A stretch of DNA of 64,000 nt. It comes from Candidatus Poribacteria bacterium. GTDB taxonomy: Bacteria > Poribacteria > WGA-4E > WGA-3G. Both the position numbers and the translations under genes were made by a program. The stretch is from positions 62,001 to 126,000 of the forward strand of contig JAPPFM010000049.1 in NCBI GenBank assembly GCA_028821605.1, in the 5' to 3' direction. This document shows, in pieces, positions 31,473 to 39,991 of this stretch (positions within the stretch are counted from its first letter, which is position 1; the number at the start of each line of letters is the position of its first letter). The notes beneath the pieces are model-generated. The model was not told the DNA's origin, searched no databases, and worked only from the letters and a program-made list of their open reading frames with translations.

Positions 31473-34211
31473 ATGGATTATGATTTCACGACTGTCGCGC
31501 GGTTGCCATCACCAGGTGATAACGTCGCTATTGCAACCCAAACGTTGGAGAGTGGTACACGCATCGGTTATGAAGGGTCTCAGTTTCAGTTGTCACATAC
31601 CATTTTAGAAGGACACCGGTTTGCGATACAATCAATTTCGGAAACCGAGCCACTCTTATCGTGGGGTCTACCTTTCGGTTTTGCGACACGTGCCATTGAA
31701 CCCGGCGACTACGTGTGCAATCAGAAAATGATTGATTCGTTGTCGATTCGGAATCTACCTTTTGAGCTGCCAGAAACACCCAATTTTAGCGACAAGATGG
31801 CACCTTACGTGCTTGACGAAGCTGAATTTCAAGCAGGGAGGCAGGTGGCGCGGCATGCAAACGAGCGTTATTTCCTCGGTTATCAGCGTCCCGGGAACCG
31901 TGGTGTTGGCACGCGAAACTATATCGTCGTTATGGGGACAACTTCCCGCACGTCGGGTTTCGCAAGAAGACTTGCCGATATGTGTTCGGTAGGAGGGGTT
32001 TGTAACCCCGATACATTTCCAAATATAGACGGTATTGTTGCCGTGACACACACAGAGGGCGGCGAAAGCAGAACCCCGAATAACATTGATATGCTGCTCC
32101 GAACGCTCGCCGGTTTCACCGTCCATCCGAATATCGGCGCGATACTGCTGGTTGACTACGGCACGGAAGCGGTTACAAACGAAATGCTTAAAGCGTATAT
32201 GCTCCGCGAAGGCTACGCTTTGGACGATGTTGTCCATCAATTCTATCGGCTGCAGGGGAGTTTCGACGCGGATTTAGCCGGTGGCGCAGAGATTATTGAT
32301 GGGTGGTTAGATAGCGTGAACAGTGTCCTGCGAACTGAGCAGTCTCTGGAAAATCTCAAAATCGCCTTGCAGTGTGGTGGTTCAGATGCGTTCTCTGGCG
32401 TATCAGGGAACCCGCTCGCCGCCTATGTTGCGAAAGAGGTTATCCGTTATGGTGGGTGTGCCAATCTCGCAGAAACCGATGAGCTTATCGGCTCCGAGGC
32501 TTATGTGCTGCAGAACGCCCGCGACTTGCCAACGGCGCGTAAATTTCTTGATACAATTGAACGTTTCAAGGAACGCGTCTCGTGGCACGGACACTCCGCA
32601 GAGGGCAATCCGTCGGGTGGCAACAACTTCCGTGGACTTTACAACATCGCTATTAAATCAATCGGTGCAGCGATGAAACGGCATCCCGATGTCTGCCTTG
32701 ATTATGTCATTGACTATAGCCAACTCATGGAGAAATCGGGCTACTACTTCATGGACAGTCCCGGCAACGATTTGGAGAGCATCGCTGGGCAGGTAGCGTC
32801 GGGTTCTAATATGATTTTCTTCGTGACAGGCAACGGATCTATCACAAATTTCCCCTTCGTGCCAACAATTAAGATTGTCACAACGACCGGACGCTATAAG
32901 ATGCTTACCAAGGATATGGACGTGAACGCAGGAGAATATCTTGACGGGACACCGATGGAGGAACTCGGCGAATCTATGTTGGATCTGACAGTCAATGTCG
33001 CATCGGGTGAACGGTCGGCCGGTGAGAAAGCCGGGCACTCCCAAGTCTCGTTGTGGCGCGATTGGAAACAGACGGAACCCGCAGATTTAGACGCTTTATT
33101 GACAGAATCTGAATTGAAGTCCGGTGAGCCGCTTTCAATTGATGTTACGGCACAGCGGAGTGTGCCTACTACTCTCCCGATTGACGCTGTTACGGAAACC
33201 CAGCGGAGTGTGCCTACTACCCTGCAATTCCGTGCGCTCCAAACGGAGGCAGGATACCGCACGGATCAAGTCGGACTCATCTTGCCCACAAGTCTCTGTT
33301 CTGGACAAATTGCACAGATGATTGCGCACCGCTGCAATAAACAAAAGATCGGCGAAAAACAGAGCATATCTCGTTTTGTTGCCCTACCCCATACGGAAGG
33401 GTGTGGCGTTTCTGGCGGACGCTCTGAGGAGATTTATACCCGCACGATGATCGGACACCTCACGCATCCGACGGTTGCCCTCGGTCTGCTTCTCGAGCAC
33501 GGTTGTGAAAAAACCCACAACGATCACGTCCGACACGAGATTCAGAAACTCGGCATATCGCCGGAACACTATGGTTGGGCGAGTGTACAATTGGATGGCG
33601 GCATCGATGCCGTTATTGAGAAGGTGCAAGATTGGTTTTCCGAAACGCTTGCGGATAAACCGTCCGTTCCAGCTGTTGATGCTGGATTAGAACACCTCCG
33701 CGTAGCCGTGACATCGACGGGTGAAACGACAGAAGAAGTCTCAGATGCCCTGACGCAATTGACGCACCGGATTGTTGCTGCGGGTGGAACGGTGGTCGTC
33801 CCGACAAATGCGACGTTTACAAGGGCAGCCACAAGGGCAGCCACAAGGGCAGCCCCTACATTGGCGTATGGACAGCGCGTTGAGAAGGTAGGGTTCCATA
33901 TCATGGAGACACCGACCGATCAACCGACAGAGACGTTGACAGGATTGGGTGCGACGGGTGTTGATTTGGCACTTGCACACATCGTTGGCGCACCTCTGCA
34001 ATCACATGTGATGGTGCCGTTGATTCAAGTTTCTACAGATGCCACAACACAAGCCAATTACGGCGCGGATTTGGATTCAGTGTCTGCTGATGTTGACGAT
34101 CTGTTAGCCTTGATTGTCGAGGTGGCATCGCGGCGGTATATACCGAAGTTGCACGGTAAAGGAAACACAGATTTCCAGTTGACGCGGGGGTTATTGGGGA
34201 TTTCGATGTAA
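31473..34211 (+). CDS. UxaA/GarD-family hydro-lyase (altronate or galactarate dehydratase-like)
   Basis: 912 aa, much longer than the ~500 aa of UxaA. An N-terminal SAF domain (~10-85) is followed by the GD_AH core from ~140 (GYQRPGNRGVGTRNYIVVMG, VAVTHTEGGE, ALQCGGSDAFSGVSGNP, HGHSAEGNPSGGNNFRGLYN, SGYYFMDSPGNDLESIAG). A further domain from ~585 resembles a second dehydratase-like unit (VGLILPTSLCSGQIAQMIA, FVALPHTEGCG, LLLEHGCEKTHND, YGWASVQLDGGI). The family removes water from sugar acids using iron. Two inter-domain linkers carry in-frame short repeats (33153-33220 and 33819-33854). It is followed 31 bases later by an enoyl-CoA hydratase-like gene. AAAGGAG lies 8 bases upstream. Confidence 0.87.
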   Translation: MDYDFTTVARLPSPGDNVAIATQTLESGTRIGYEGSQFQLSHTILEGHRFAIQSISETEPLLSWGLPFGFATRAIEPGDYVCNQKMIDSLSIRNLPFELPETPNFSDKMAPYVLDEAEFQAGRQVARHANERYFLGYQRPGNRGVGTRNYIVVMGTTSRTSGFARRLADMCSVGGVCNPDTFPNIDGIVAVTHTEGGESRTPNNIDMLLRTLAGFTVHPNIGAILLVDYGTEAVTNEMLKAYMLREGYALDDVVHQFYRLQGSFDADLAGGAEIIDGWLDSVNSVLRTEQSLENLKIALQCGGSDAFSGVSGNPLAAYVAKEVIRYGGCANLAETDELIGSEAYVLQNARDLPTARKFLDTIERFKERVSWHGHSAEGNPSGGNNFRGLYNIAIKSIGAAMKRHPDVCLDYVIDYSQLMEKSGYYFMDSPGNDLESIAGQVASGSNMIFFVTGNGSITNFPFVPTIKIVTTTGRYKMLTKDMDVNAGEYLDGTPMEELGESMLDLTVNVASGERSAGEKAGHSQVSLWRDWKQTEPADLDALLTESELKSGEPLSIDVTAQRSVPTTLPIDAVTETQRSVPTTLQFRALQTEAGYRTDQVGLILPTSLCSGQIAQMIAHRCNKQKIGEKQSISRFVALPHTEGCGVSGGRSEEIYTRTMIGHLTHPTVALGLLLEHGCEKTHNDHVRHEIQKLGISPEHYGWASVQLDGGIDAVIEKVQDWFSETLADKPSVPAVDAGLEHLRVAVTSTGETTEEVSDALTQLTHRIVAAGGTVVVPTNATFTRAATRAATRAAPTLAYGQRVEKVGFHIMETPTDQPTETLTGLGATGVDLALAHIVGAPLQSHVMVPLIQVSTDATTQANYGADLDSVSADVDDLLALIVEVASRRYIPKLHGKGNTDFQLTRGLLGISM
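33153..33220 (+). repeat. In-frame duplicated CAGCGGAGTGTGCCTACTAC block
   Basis: The same 20-base block occurs at 33153-33172 and 33201-33220, each preceded by TGTTACGG. It encodes QRSVPTT twice in the linker of the UxaA-type protein (around residues 561-582). It looks like an intergenic-type repeat inserted without breaking the frame. Confidence 0.6.
33819..33854 (+). repeat. Three tandem 12-base repeats in coding DNA
   Basis: ACAAGGGCAGCC occurs three times in a row, followed by CCTACA, and encodes TRAATRAATRAAPT near residue 785 of the UxaA-type protein. The unit resembles the GTAGGGGCTGCCC-type repeat common between genes. Confidence 0.7.
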
Positions 34212-34242
34212 ACGCGAGGCATGGAAAATAGAAAGGAATTAT

Positions 34243-35028
34243 ATGCCCAACTACGAAACACTGGTTTGGAGTTTGAGCGATGGCGTGGCTACAATCACGC
34301 TCAACCGACCACGAGCGGGGAACGCACTGACAATGCAGATGGGACAAGAACTAATGGATGCCTCAATCTACTGTGATGACGATCCCGAGGTGCAAGCAGT
34401 GGTGCTGACAGGAGCAGGAAAAATGTTCTGCGTCGGTGCAGATCTGAAGCACTTTCCGCCAGCGGGTCCCAAAATGGCAACCGAGATTAAGTTACTCACG
34501 ACGTGGCTACATGCGGCGATATCACGCTTTGTACGGATGGACGCGCCGTTGATTTGTGCTATCAACGGGACGGCGGCCGGGGCGGGGATGAGCTTGGCAT
34601 TGATCGGGGATATGGCATTAGTGGCGGAATCAGCGCGGTTTAAGATGGCTTATTCGCGGATCGCGCTAACGCCGGATTGCGCCGCAACCTATTTCCTGCC
34701 GCGACTCGTGGGGTTCCGCCGGGCGTTTGAGTTGTATGTGACTAACCGGGTACTCTCAGCAACGGAGGCGGAAGCGTGGGGGTTGGTCAACCGGGTGGTC
34801 CCGAATGATGCTCTATTATCGGAAGCCGAGGTACTCGCTTTACAACTTGCCATGGGACCGACGCAGGCAATCGGAGCAACCAAGAGGCTGTTTCATAGTG
34901 CATGGACAGAATCACTGGAATCCCAGATGGAGCAGGAGACGCGAGCAATCACGAATGCTGCGCGGTGTCCCGAAGTAGCGGAAGGTTTTGAGGCATTCTT
35001 TGAGAAACGCGAACCTGACTACAGCTGA
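34243..35028 (+). CDS. Enoyl-CoA hydratase/isomerase family protein
   Basis: 261 aa, the standard crotonase length. Conserved points are VATITLNRPRAGNALT, VVLTGAGKMFCVGADL (oxyanion hole), CAINGTAAGAGMSLALIGDMA, MAYSRIALTPDCAATYFLPRLVG and AEAWGLVNRVV. The position that is usually Gly-Gly after the PD loop is CA here, and the typical catalytic Glu is not obvious, so it may be a hydratase, isomerase or hydrolase variant. It lies 31 bases after the UxaA-type gene (likely operon) with AAAGGA before the ATG. Base composition is visibly more GC-rich than its neighbours, which may point to transfer. It is cytoplasmic. Confidence 0.9.
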   Translation: MPNYETLVWSLSDGVATITLNRPRAGNALTMQMGQELMDASIYCDDDPEVQAVVLTGAGKMFCVGADLKHFPPAGPKMATEIKLLTTWLHAAISRFVRMDAPLICAINGTAAGAGMSLALIGDMALVAESARFKMAYSRIALTPDCAATYFLPRLVGFRRAFELYVTNRVLSATEAEAWGLVNRVVPNDALLSEAEVLALQLAMGPTQAIGATKRLFHSAWTESLESQMEQETRAITNAARCPEVAEGFEAFFEKREPDYS

Positions 35029-35131
35029 AACACGCGAGACGGCAAAGACTACACAAACTGAATAAAGAAAAAAATATACGCCAAATAATGGTAGCAATAC
35101 AGCAGCTCGCATCGCCCAGAATACGTCAATC

Positions 35132-35551
35132 CTATTCCGATGATAATCCCATTGCTATTAGGCACCCAGCCAAGAGGACATAGGGGAGACAACAACCCGC
35201 TGTGGCACTGTCAGTCCGAATTTCTTTAATTTTTTTACTATAGGCAGCGGTGTAAAGGCGGATATATTCTGGCGATTTGCCGAGGAGCCTTGTGGGAGGC
35301 AAAGAAATACTTTCATCCACCATTGTCCTGAGTATGGGCAAAAAATAAGGACCACAATACGGTAAAGAAGGCGAAAAAAGACAACCTATCCCGAACCAAC
35401 GGCCTGAATCGGCATACTTCCGGGCATCTCGTTCAGCATCGGCTACGGCCTCTGCCAGCAAATTCTGTTGGGCAAGGGTTACAAAGGGCATACTGAACGT
35501 CAATAACATTGTTAAAAGAACTAAGGCATAAAATGTTGAACTTATTTTCAT
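35132..35551 (-). CDS. Small secreted/membrane protein, RLLGKSPEY family, copy 1
   Basis: 139 aa from the ATG at 35551 (AGGAGG 8 bases upstream; the longer frame's first 18 codons lack a signal). A signal peptide ends near LAQQ, an acidic/Ala helix follows (AEAVADAERDARKY), then a hydrophobic segment. The conserved block PPTRLLGKSPEYIRLYTAAYSKKIKEIRTDSA comes next, and a hydrophobic C-terminus (YVLLAGCLIAMGL). A paralogue with the same order is at 47338-47844. I recognise the shared block but no known function; the topology suggests a small membrane protein with a short basic cytoplasmic loop. Confidence 0.72.
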   Translation of the reverse strand: MKISSTFYALVLLTMLLTFSMPFVTLAQQNLLAEAVADAERDARKYADSGRWFGIGCLFSPSLPYCGPYFLPILRTMVDESISLPPTRLLGKSPEYIRLYTAAYSKKIKEIRTDSATAGCCLPYVLLAGCLIAMGLSSE

Positions 35552-35659
35552 TTCATTGACCTCCTCTTGAAGAACTTGATAAGCCAAATTGAGATATTCA
35601 TACATTCATTTTGAATCAAAATTGGTACAACCAAGATATACCAAGTGGAAAAGGTATAC

Positions 35660-36136
35660 CTAAGGAGATAGATCTTTGGTTTGACGGAACGTTGAACGTT
35701 TTTTCTTGGGGCTCAAGGTTTGTATATTAATAGTTTCAGGCAGCCCATGAGGAAAGCGCGCATACGCACGAAATTCATCCAAAGGTTTCACAGGATATAT
35801 CATTTGTCTATACTTATCCACGTAGGTATCTCCAGAGAGTTGAGCTGTCGTTAATTTCATATAAGTAATACTATCAATGGAAATATTAGTAAGCTCCTGC
35901 TCGGTTAAAATAAATATTTGACTTGGATCTATCGCAATTAACTCTCCATGTGCTTCCGATTTTGAATCTCCGGTATAATATTTAACGGTGACCCATCCAC
36001 CATAACTTTCATGTTGAGCAGTAGAAACAGACGGGAGCCATCCCTTTGGTGCGGTTGTCGTTGGACCACAACCGACAACATAAAATAGTGCAAACAATAA
36101 TATGGGCAAACTTTTGTATCTATTGAGGTTTCTCAT
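35660..36136 (-). CDS. Putative lipoprotein of unknown function
   Basis: 158 aa. The lipobox VVGC puts the lipidated Cys at 23. The mature part is a small beta-rich domain (GGWVTVKYYTGDSKSEAHGELIAID, IFILTEQELTNISIDSITYMKL) that recalls Sm-like or barrel folds, but I do not recognise the family. Its start overlaps the end of the 537-aa lipoprotein gene by 17 bases, so the two are translationally coupled and probably work together at the envelope. Confidence 0.7.
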   Translation of the reverse strand: MRNLNRYKSLPILLFALFYVVGCGPTTTAPKGWLPSVSTAQHESYGGWVTVKYYTGDSKSEAHGELIAIDPSQIFILTEQELTNISIDSITYMKLTTAQLSGDTYVDKYRQMIYPVKPLDEFRAYARFPHGLPETINIQTLSPKKKRSTFRQTKDLSP

Positions 36137-37733
36137 ATCGACTCCCCCAGAATTTCTCCTCCATATCGACTTCGACCTTCTTAAACTCGGGTGCTAAAAC
36201 ACGCAGCGCACGTTCAGGATTAAATAACATCATCCCAGCAAGCGCAGGATTTTCATCTGCAAGCCACTCCTCGCGAATCCATTCCAGATAGTAACCCCGG
36301 CTTTCAAGGAAAAGTTCATAACTCTCAAAATCCTTTGGCAGTTGATAAACGAGAGTGTATACGTCGCCCGGCAATGTTGTTAAAGTCTTGGTTGGATCTG
36401 TCAACAATCGGTGTGCTTCATCAGCACTAACGCCATCCTGATTGACTGCCACGGGGGAGAGTCGAACGGGGTTAAGTTGTTTACCTAATTTGACCAATTG
36501 AACCGCGTCAAGTCGCCAGTGTCCCGTTGTTAGACGCAGACGAATGTTCACGCGTTCGCGCTTTATAGCGGGTAATTTTACAAGGTGGACATCAGTGGCT
36601 AATGGTCCGGTCTCCTTGACTTCCCCTATGGAAACCCACTTACCTGTATGGTCCTGCAAAAGTACTTCGATGCCACCAAGTGTTTGACCGATGCCGGTAA
36701 CCGCTTTTTCAAGGTTTGGGTCACCCCTTTCAAGGGCCGCAATCCATTGGCCGGCGTAACGTCCCATGTAAGCGAGCCCTTGATAAAACAGAAATGTGCT
36801 CATCAGGGACTGACGGGCGGCAATTACCAATCCAACATTACCAACCGGCACATTCTTAAATTCAAGATCGAGTGTTTCGCGGGTGGCAAGATACTCGGAA
36901 TCGGCTTCACTGAATCGCTCCTGACCATCAATGCTTTGAAGTAAGGTCAGACAATCTCCTTCCGGTGCAGAGGCTGCACTGGGTACAACAATTGTATCGG
37001 TTTCCCAAAAAGTGCTATCAGCAGTTTGGAAAACCCGGCCACCTGACTGACGTTTTACTGCAAGTAGATCAACGTGCCGCACGACATGCGTTTCCAATGC
37101 TTCATTTTTCATTTGAATTTTAAAACGGCTCTCAATGGGTCGTGCGTGATACAAAGCATCGACATCTGACGCTTCAAGACTGGGGGCTACACTCGCGGAA
37201 AAACCCTCTGCTTGAAGAGCGAGTTGGTTCCCGTCCGAAACATAAAAGGTCGGACACGAACCAAAACATGCTTTTGGATGTGAAGCGCAATATATTGCAA
37301 GGGCTGATCCTAAAGCTGCTGTAGTAATAAGCACGGCTGACCTGACTTGAACTTCTGGCGGAATATGCTGGGTGTTCGTTTCAAAAATCGCAACTGAATT
37401 AATAAGTATCGTAAGTTCACCCGTTTCCAGAATTTCTCGGTTGGCATTGAGGACTTCTCCTTGGCCGGTCACGGTTTGGTTTTCTGAATCAACTTTCCAT
37501 GATGATAAGATATAGACCCTTCCATCGGACATGTGTGCTTTTAAGAAGGGTGAGCTGCTATCAAGGGATTGAAACTGGGCAGGTGCAGTAAGTTTCCGTT
37601 TTAGCATATAGCCACAACCATGCAGAAATGTGAATGTAAGTAAAATTGTCCAACATAGCAGATCTCTGCACGGACGTTTTGGCTTTGAAAAAACGTAGTT
37701 AAAGCATTTCCTAAAATTCATGGTGAGATTCAT
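36120..37733 (-). CDS. Large lipoprotein of unknown function (ASHPKACFGSCPTFY family)
   Basis: 537 aa. A lipoprotein signal ends LHGC (Cys40). Conserved-looking blocks are SDGRVYILSSWKVD, a second hydrophobic helix (~130-150, AVLITTAALGSALAIYCAS), ASHPKACFGSCPTFYVSDGN with two closely spaced Cys, FSASVAPSLEASDVDALY, KNEALETHVVRHVDLLAV, and LPGDVYTLVYQLP. I recall similar conserved hypothetical envelope proteins in other phyla but can name no function. AGGAGG is 7 bases before the ATG. It is in an operon with the small lipoprotein that overlaps its 3' end. Confidence 0.72.
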   Translation of the reverse strand: MNLTMNFRKCFNYVFSKPKRPCRDLLCWTILLTFTFLHGCGYMLKRKLTAPAQFQSLDSSSPFLKAHMSDGRVYILSSWKVDSENQTVTGQGEVLNANREILETGELTILINSVAIFETNTQHIPPEVQVRSAVLITTAALGSALAIYCASHPKACFGSCPTFYVSDGNQLALQAEGFSASVAPSLEASDVDALYHARPIESRFKIQMKNEALETHVVRHVDLLAVKRQSGGRVFQTADSTFWETDTIVVPSAASAPEGDCLTLLQSIDGQERFSEADSEYLATRETLDLEFKNVPVGNVGLVIAARQSLMSTFLFYQGLAYMGRYAGQWIAALERGDPNLEKAVTGIGQTLGGIEVLLQDHTGKWVSIGEVKETGPLATDVHLVKLPAIKRERVNIRLRLTTGHWRLDAVQLVKLGKQLNPVRLSPVAVNQDGVSADEAHRLLTDPTKTLTTLPGDVYTLVYQLPKDFESYELFLESRGYYLEWIREEWLADENPALAGMMLFNPERALRVLAPEFKKVEVDMEEKFWGSRYEKPQ

Positions 37734-37817
37734 TACGATGCCTCCTTCAATATATGTGATCTGTGAGTTGATTCAAACCGTTCATTGATCTGTAGCGATG
37801 AACTCTACACCTGTTCT

Positions 37818-39908
37818 TTATTCCTCTTGTGTTTTCAAATCAGCCCACCTTGTCGTCAGTTTACCACTTGCGGACACCAACCCTCTCATGCGGACGGTGG
37901 CTAACTGCTTACGAACACCTGCATGTGAAATGTCCTCTATCCGGTAGTAGTAGGCGACATTCGGTTTCGCGGTGGTGTCTGTCCATGTATAGGCATGGCG
38001 TTCACTACTTGTGCCTGCGCCTTGGATCATTGTCGGATTGACGACTTTGAATTCACCGTCTCTTGTTTGACTGCGGTAGAGGTAGAAGCCTGCGTTGTCT
38101 ACCTCTGATTCGGTTGTCCATTTGAGGATAACGCCTGCATCGGTGTGTTCTGCCCGGAAATGGGATAGGTTAACGGGTAATGGTTCACGGTTGTTTTTGA
38201 GATAGATTTTGACATTCGGATTCTTTTCCAAGAGTTCAAGGAGCGGCTTTCTGTCTTTAATCGGGTTTCCCTGAAGGTGTAACTCTTGCAGGTTTACCAA
38301 TCCTTTGAGGGGACTGACATCGGTAATTTGGTTAGTCCGCAGGAACAAATAATTCAAATTAGTCAATCCCGCAAGCGGACTTATGTCGCTAACTTCAGCA
38401 TCAGTAATCTGTAAGTGTCTTAATCTTGTAAATTTTGTGAGCGGAGAAATGTCACTAACCTTTACACCCATGAGTGTTAACGTTCGCAATTGCGTTAACT
38501 CCCAAACTGGACTGAAATCGCTGATCGCAGCAATAACTACGCCATAATTACTACCGAGGAGTAAAGATTCTAAGTTTTTCAATGATGAGAGAAACGTGAT
38601 GTCACTGTTTGGGTTATTCAGAAAATGTAATACTCTCAAGTTTGTTAAAGCTTTGAGGGGCGTTAGGTCGTTAATTAGATTCCTGTGCCCCGCAATATCA
38701 AGTCGCCTCAATTTCTTCAACTCTAAGAGAGGGGTTATGTCATTAATTTGATTATCGCTCACGTTTAGAGAGTGCAGGTGGATTGCATGTTCAAGCCCTG
38801 TAAGATTTGTTATCTGACGGTTCCGGGCTAAAAGGAAGCTTAGTCTTAACATATCCAATTGCGTGATGCGATCCCGGGATGCCAAGCCAAGTGTTTCGCG
38901 GACTGCCGTTGCTAAATTCCGATCAGGTATTGAAATAACTTTAGCAGGCGGCAGTAAATTGGTAACATCAATTTCAAACCTATGCCTGGTAAAGTTCCCA
39001 TGTTTATCTATAACTTGCAGGATTATGGCTTTATTGCTCTCTACTCGGTGGGATACAAATTCCACAGTGGTACTGTTTCCACTTATCTTCTGACAGGCGA
39101 CTACCGGTGTGTCATTGTTGCTTGATATAAGCAACTGGGCTTGATGAAGTCCATCCGGGTCGGTTACCTCGAATTTGAGGCGGAAATTATCTGGTGGTGA
39201 GTCGAGACTTGGTGTAAGCATCTGAACACTTGTGTCCTTATCGAACGTTTCTTGGGTGGTGTTGAAGTACCGGTTTACATCCAACCATTCGGCTGCACAA
39301 AAAGATGTCGTCATCCCATCGTTAATACCAGAAGTCTGAATCAAGTTAACATCATCGAAATCTCGCCAATCATGCTGTAATCCAAAGGCGTGTCCAAGTT
39401 CATGGTGGGCAGCACCAAAATAGGAGGCGGGAATAAGTGCCCGTCCACTGAGACTACTTCCAGTTGCTATACCTACACTTCTATCAAAAAATTGACTACT
39501 ACTGATATCAACTGCCAAAAAATAGATATTCCTTGACATATCAAATTGTCCTGCAATTTCGTCCCATACTATATTGGTTCTGTATGCTGCAATCCGCCTG
39601 TAATACGCATCACCAAATTTTCCGTTGACATGATGCACTTTCGCATTTCCGTTTTCATCAGTTTCATATCTAAATGTTTTTCTGTCGAATCCGTGTGCCT
39701 CCATCTGGTCGGCGTAAAACTTTTGCATATCTTTTACCAATGTATCCAGCTTTGAGTCCATATTGGGATCAGGTTCTCGGTTATTTGGAATAAGGTAGAT
39801 TACGCGCACGACATATTCGGGTGAGTCGTTTTGCGCAAAACTGTTCGGTACAAATGTGAGCGTTAGAAAAATGAATAGTGTGAGTGTGAAATACAATGTC
39901 GTTTTCAT
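37818..39908 (-). CDS. Secreted metzincin-like metalloprotease with leucine-rich repeats
   Basis: 696 aa from the ATG at 39908 (AGGAG 8 bases upstream). A signal peptide ends SFAQ near 26. The catalytic domain has HELGHAFGLQHD at ~170, the metzincin HExxHxxGxxH zinc motif. Internalin-type LRRs of ~22 residues follow at ~340-555 (DISPLAGLTNLNYLFLRTNQI-type units, at least eight), then a Fn3-like domain (FRAEHTDAGVILKWTTESEV, NVAYYYRIEDIS). The C-terminus SGKLTTRWADLKTQ matches that of the LamG protein at 21295. LRR plus peptidase suggests binding and cleavage of extracellular or host proteins (inferred). Confidence 0.88.
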   Translation of the reverse strand: MKTTLYFTLTLFIFLTLTFVPNSFAQNDSPEYVVRVIYLIPNNREPDPNMDSKLDTLVKDMQKFYADQMEAHGFDRKTFRYETDENGNAKVHHVNGKFGDAYYRRIAAYRTNIVWDEIAGQFDMSRNIYFLAVDISSSQFFDRSVGIATGSSLSGRALIPASYFGAAHHELGHAFGLQHDWRDFDDVNLIQTSGINDGMTTSFCAAEWLDVNRYFNTTQETFDKDTSVQMLTPSLDSPPDNFRLKFEVTDPDGLHQAQLLISSNNDTPVVACQKISGNSTTVEFVSHRVESNKAIILQVIDKHGNFTRHRFEIDVTNLLPPAKVISIPDRNLATAVRETLGLASRDRITQLDMLRLSFLLARNRQITNLTGLEHAIHLHSLNVSDNQINDITPLLELKKLRRLDIAGHRNLINDLTPLKALTNLRVLHFLNNPNSDITFLSSLKNLESLLLGSNYGVVIAAISDFSPVWELTQLRTLTLMGVKVSDISPLTKFTRLRHLQITDAEVSDISPLAGLTNLNYLFLRTNQITDVSPLKGLVNLQELHLQGNPIKDRKPLLELLEKNPNVKIYLKNNREPLPVNLSHFRAEHTDAGVILKWTTESEVDNAGFYLYRSQTRDGEFKVVNPTMIQGAGTSSERHAYTWTDTTAKPNVAYYYRIEDISHAGVRKQLATVRMRGLVSASGKLTTRWADLKTQEE

Positions 39909-39991
39909 GAGTTGTTCTCCTTGTTTTGGATGGAGGGCTGGAAAGGTGTTGGCTTCCAACCTTTCAGCCTTCCGTGTTTCTCTGATAAATG

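Noticed and set aside
31755-32240. 161-codon frame antisense to the UxaA-type gene
   Set aside because: It has no family features and opposes a strongly conserved enzyme.
34243-35028. Assigning the crotonase-fold protein to beta-oxidation
   Set aside because: There are no fatty-acid genes nearby and the catalytic Glu is unclear; only the family level is supported.
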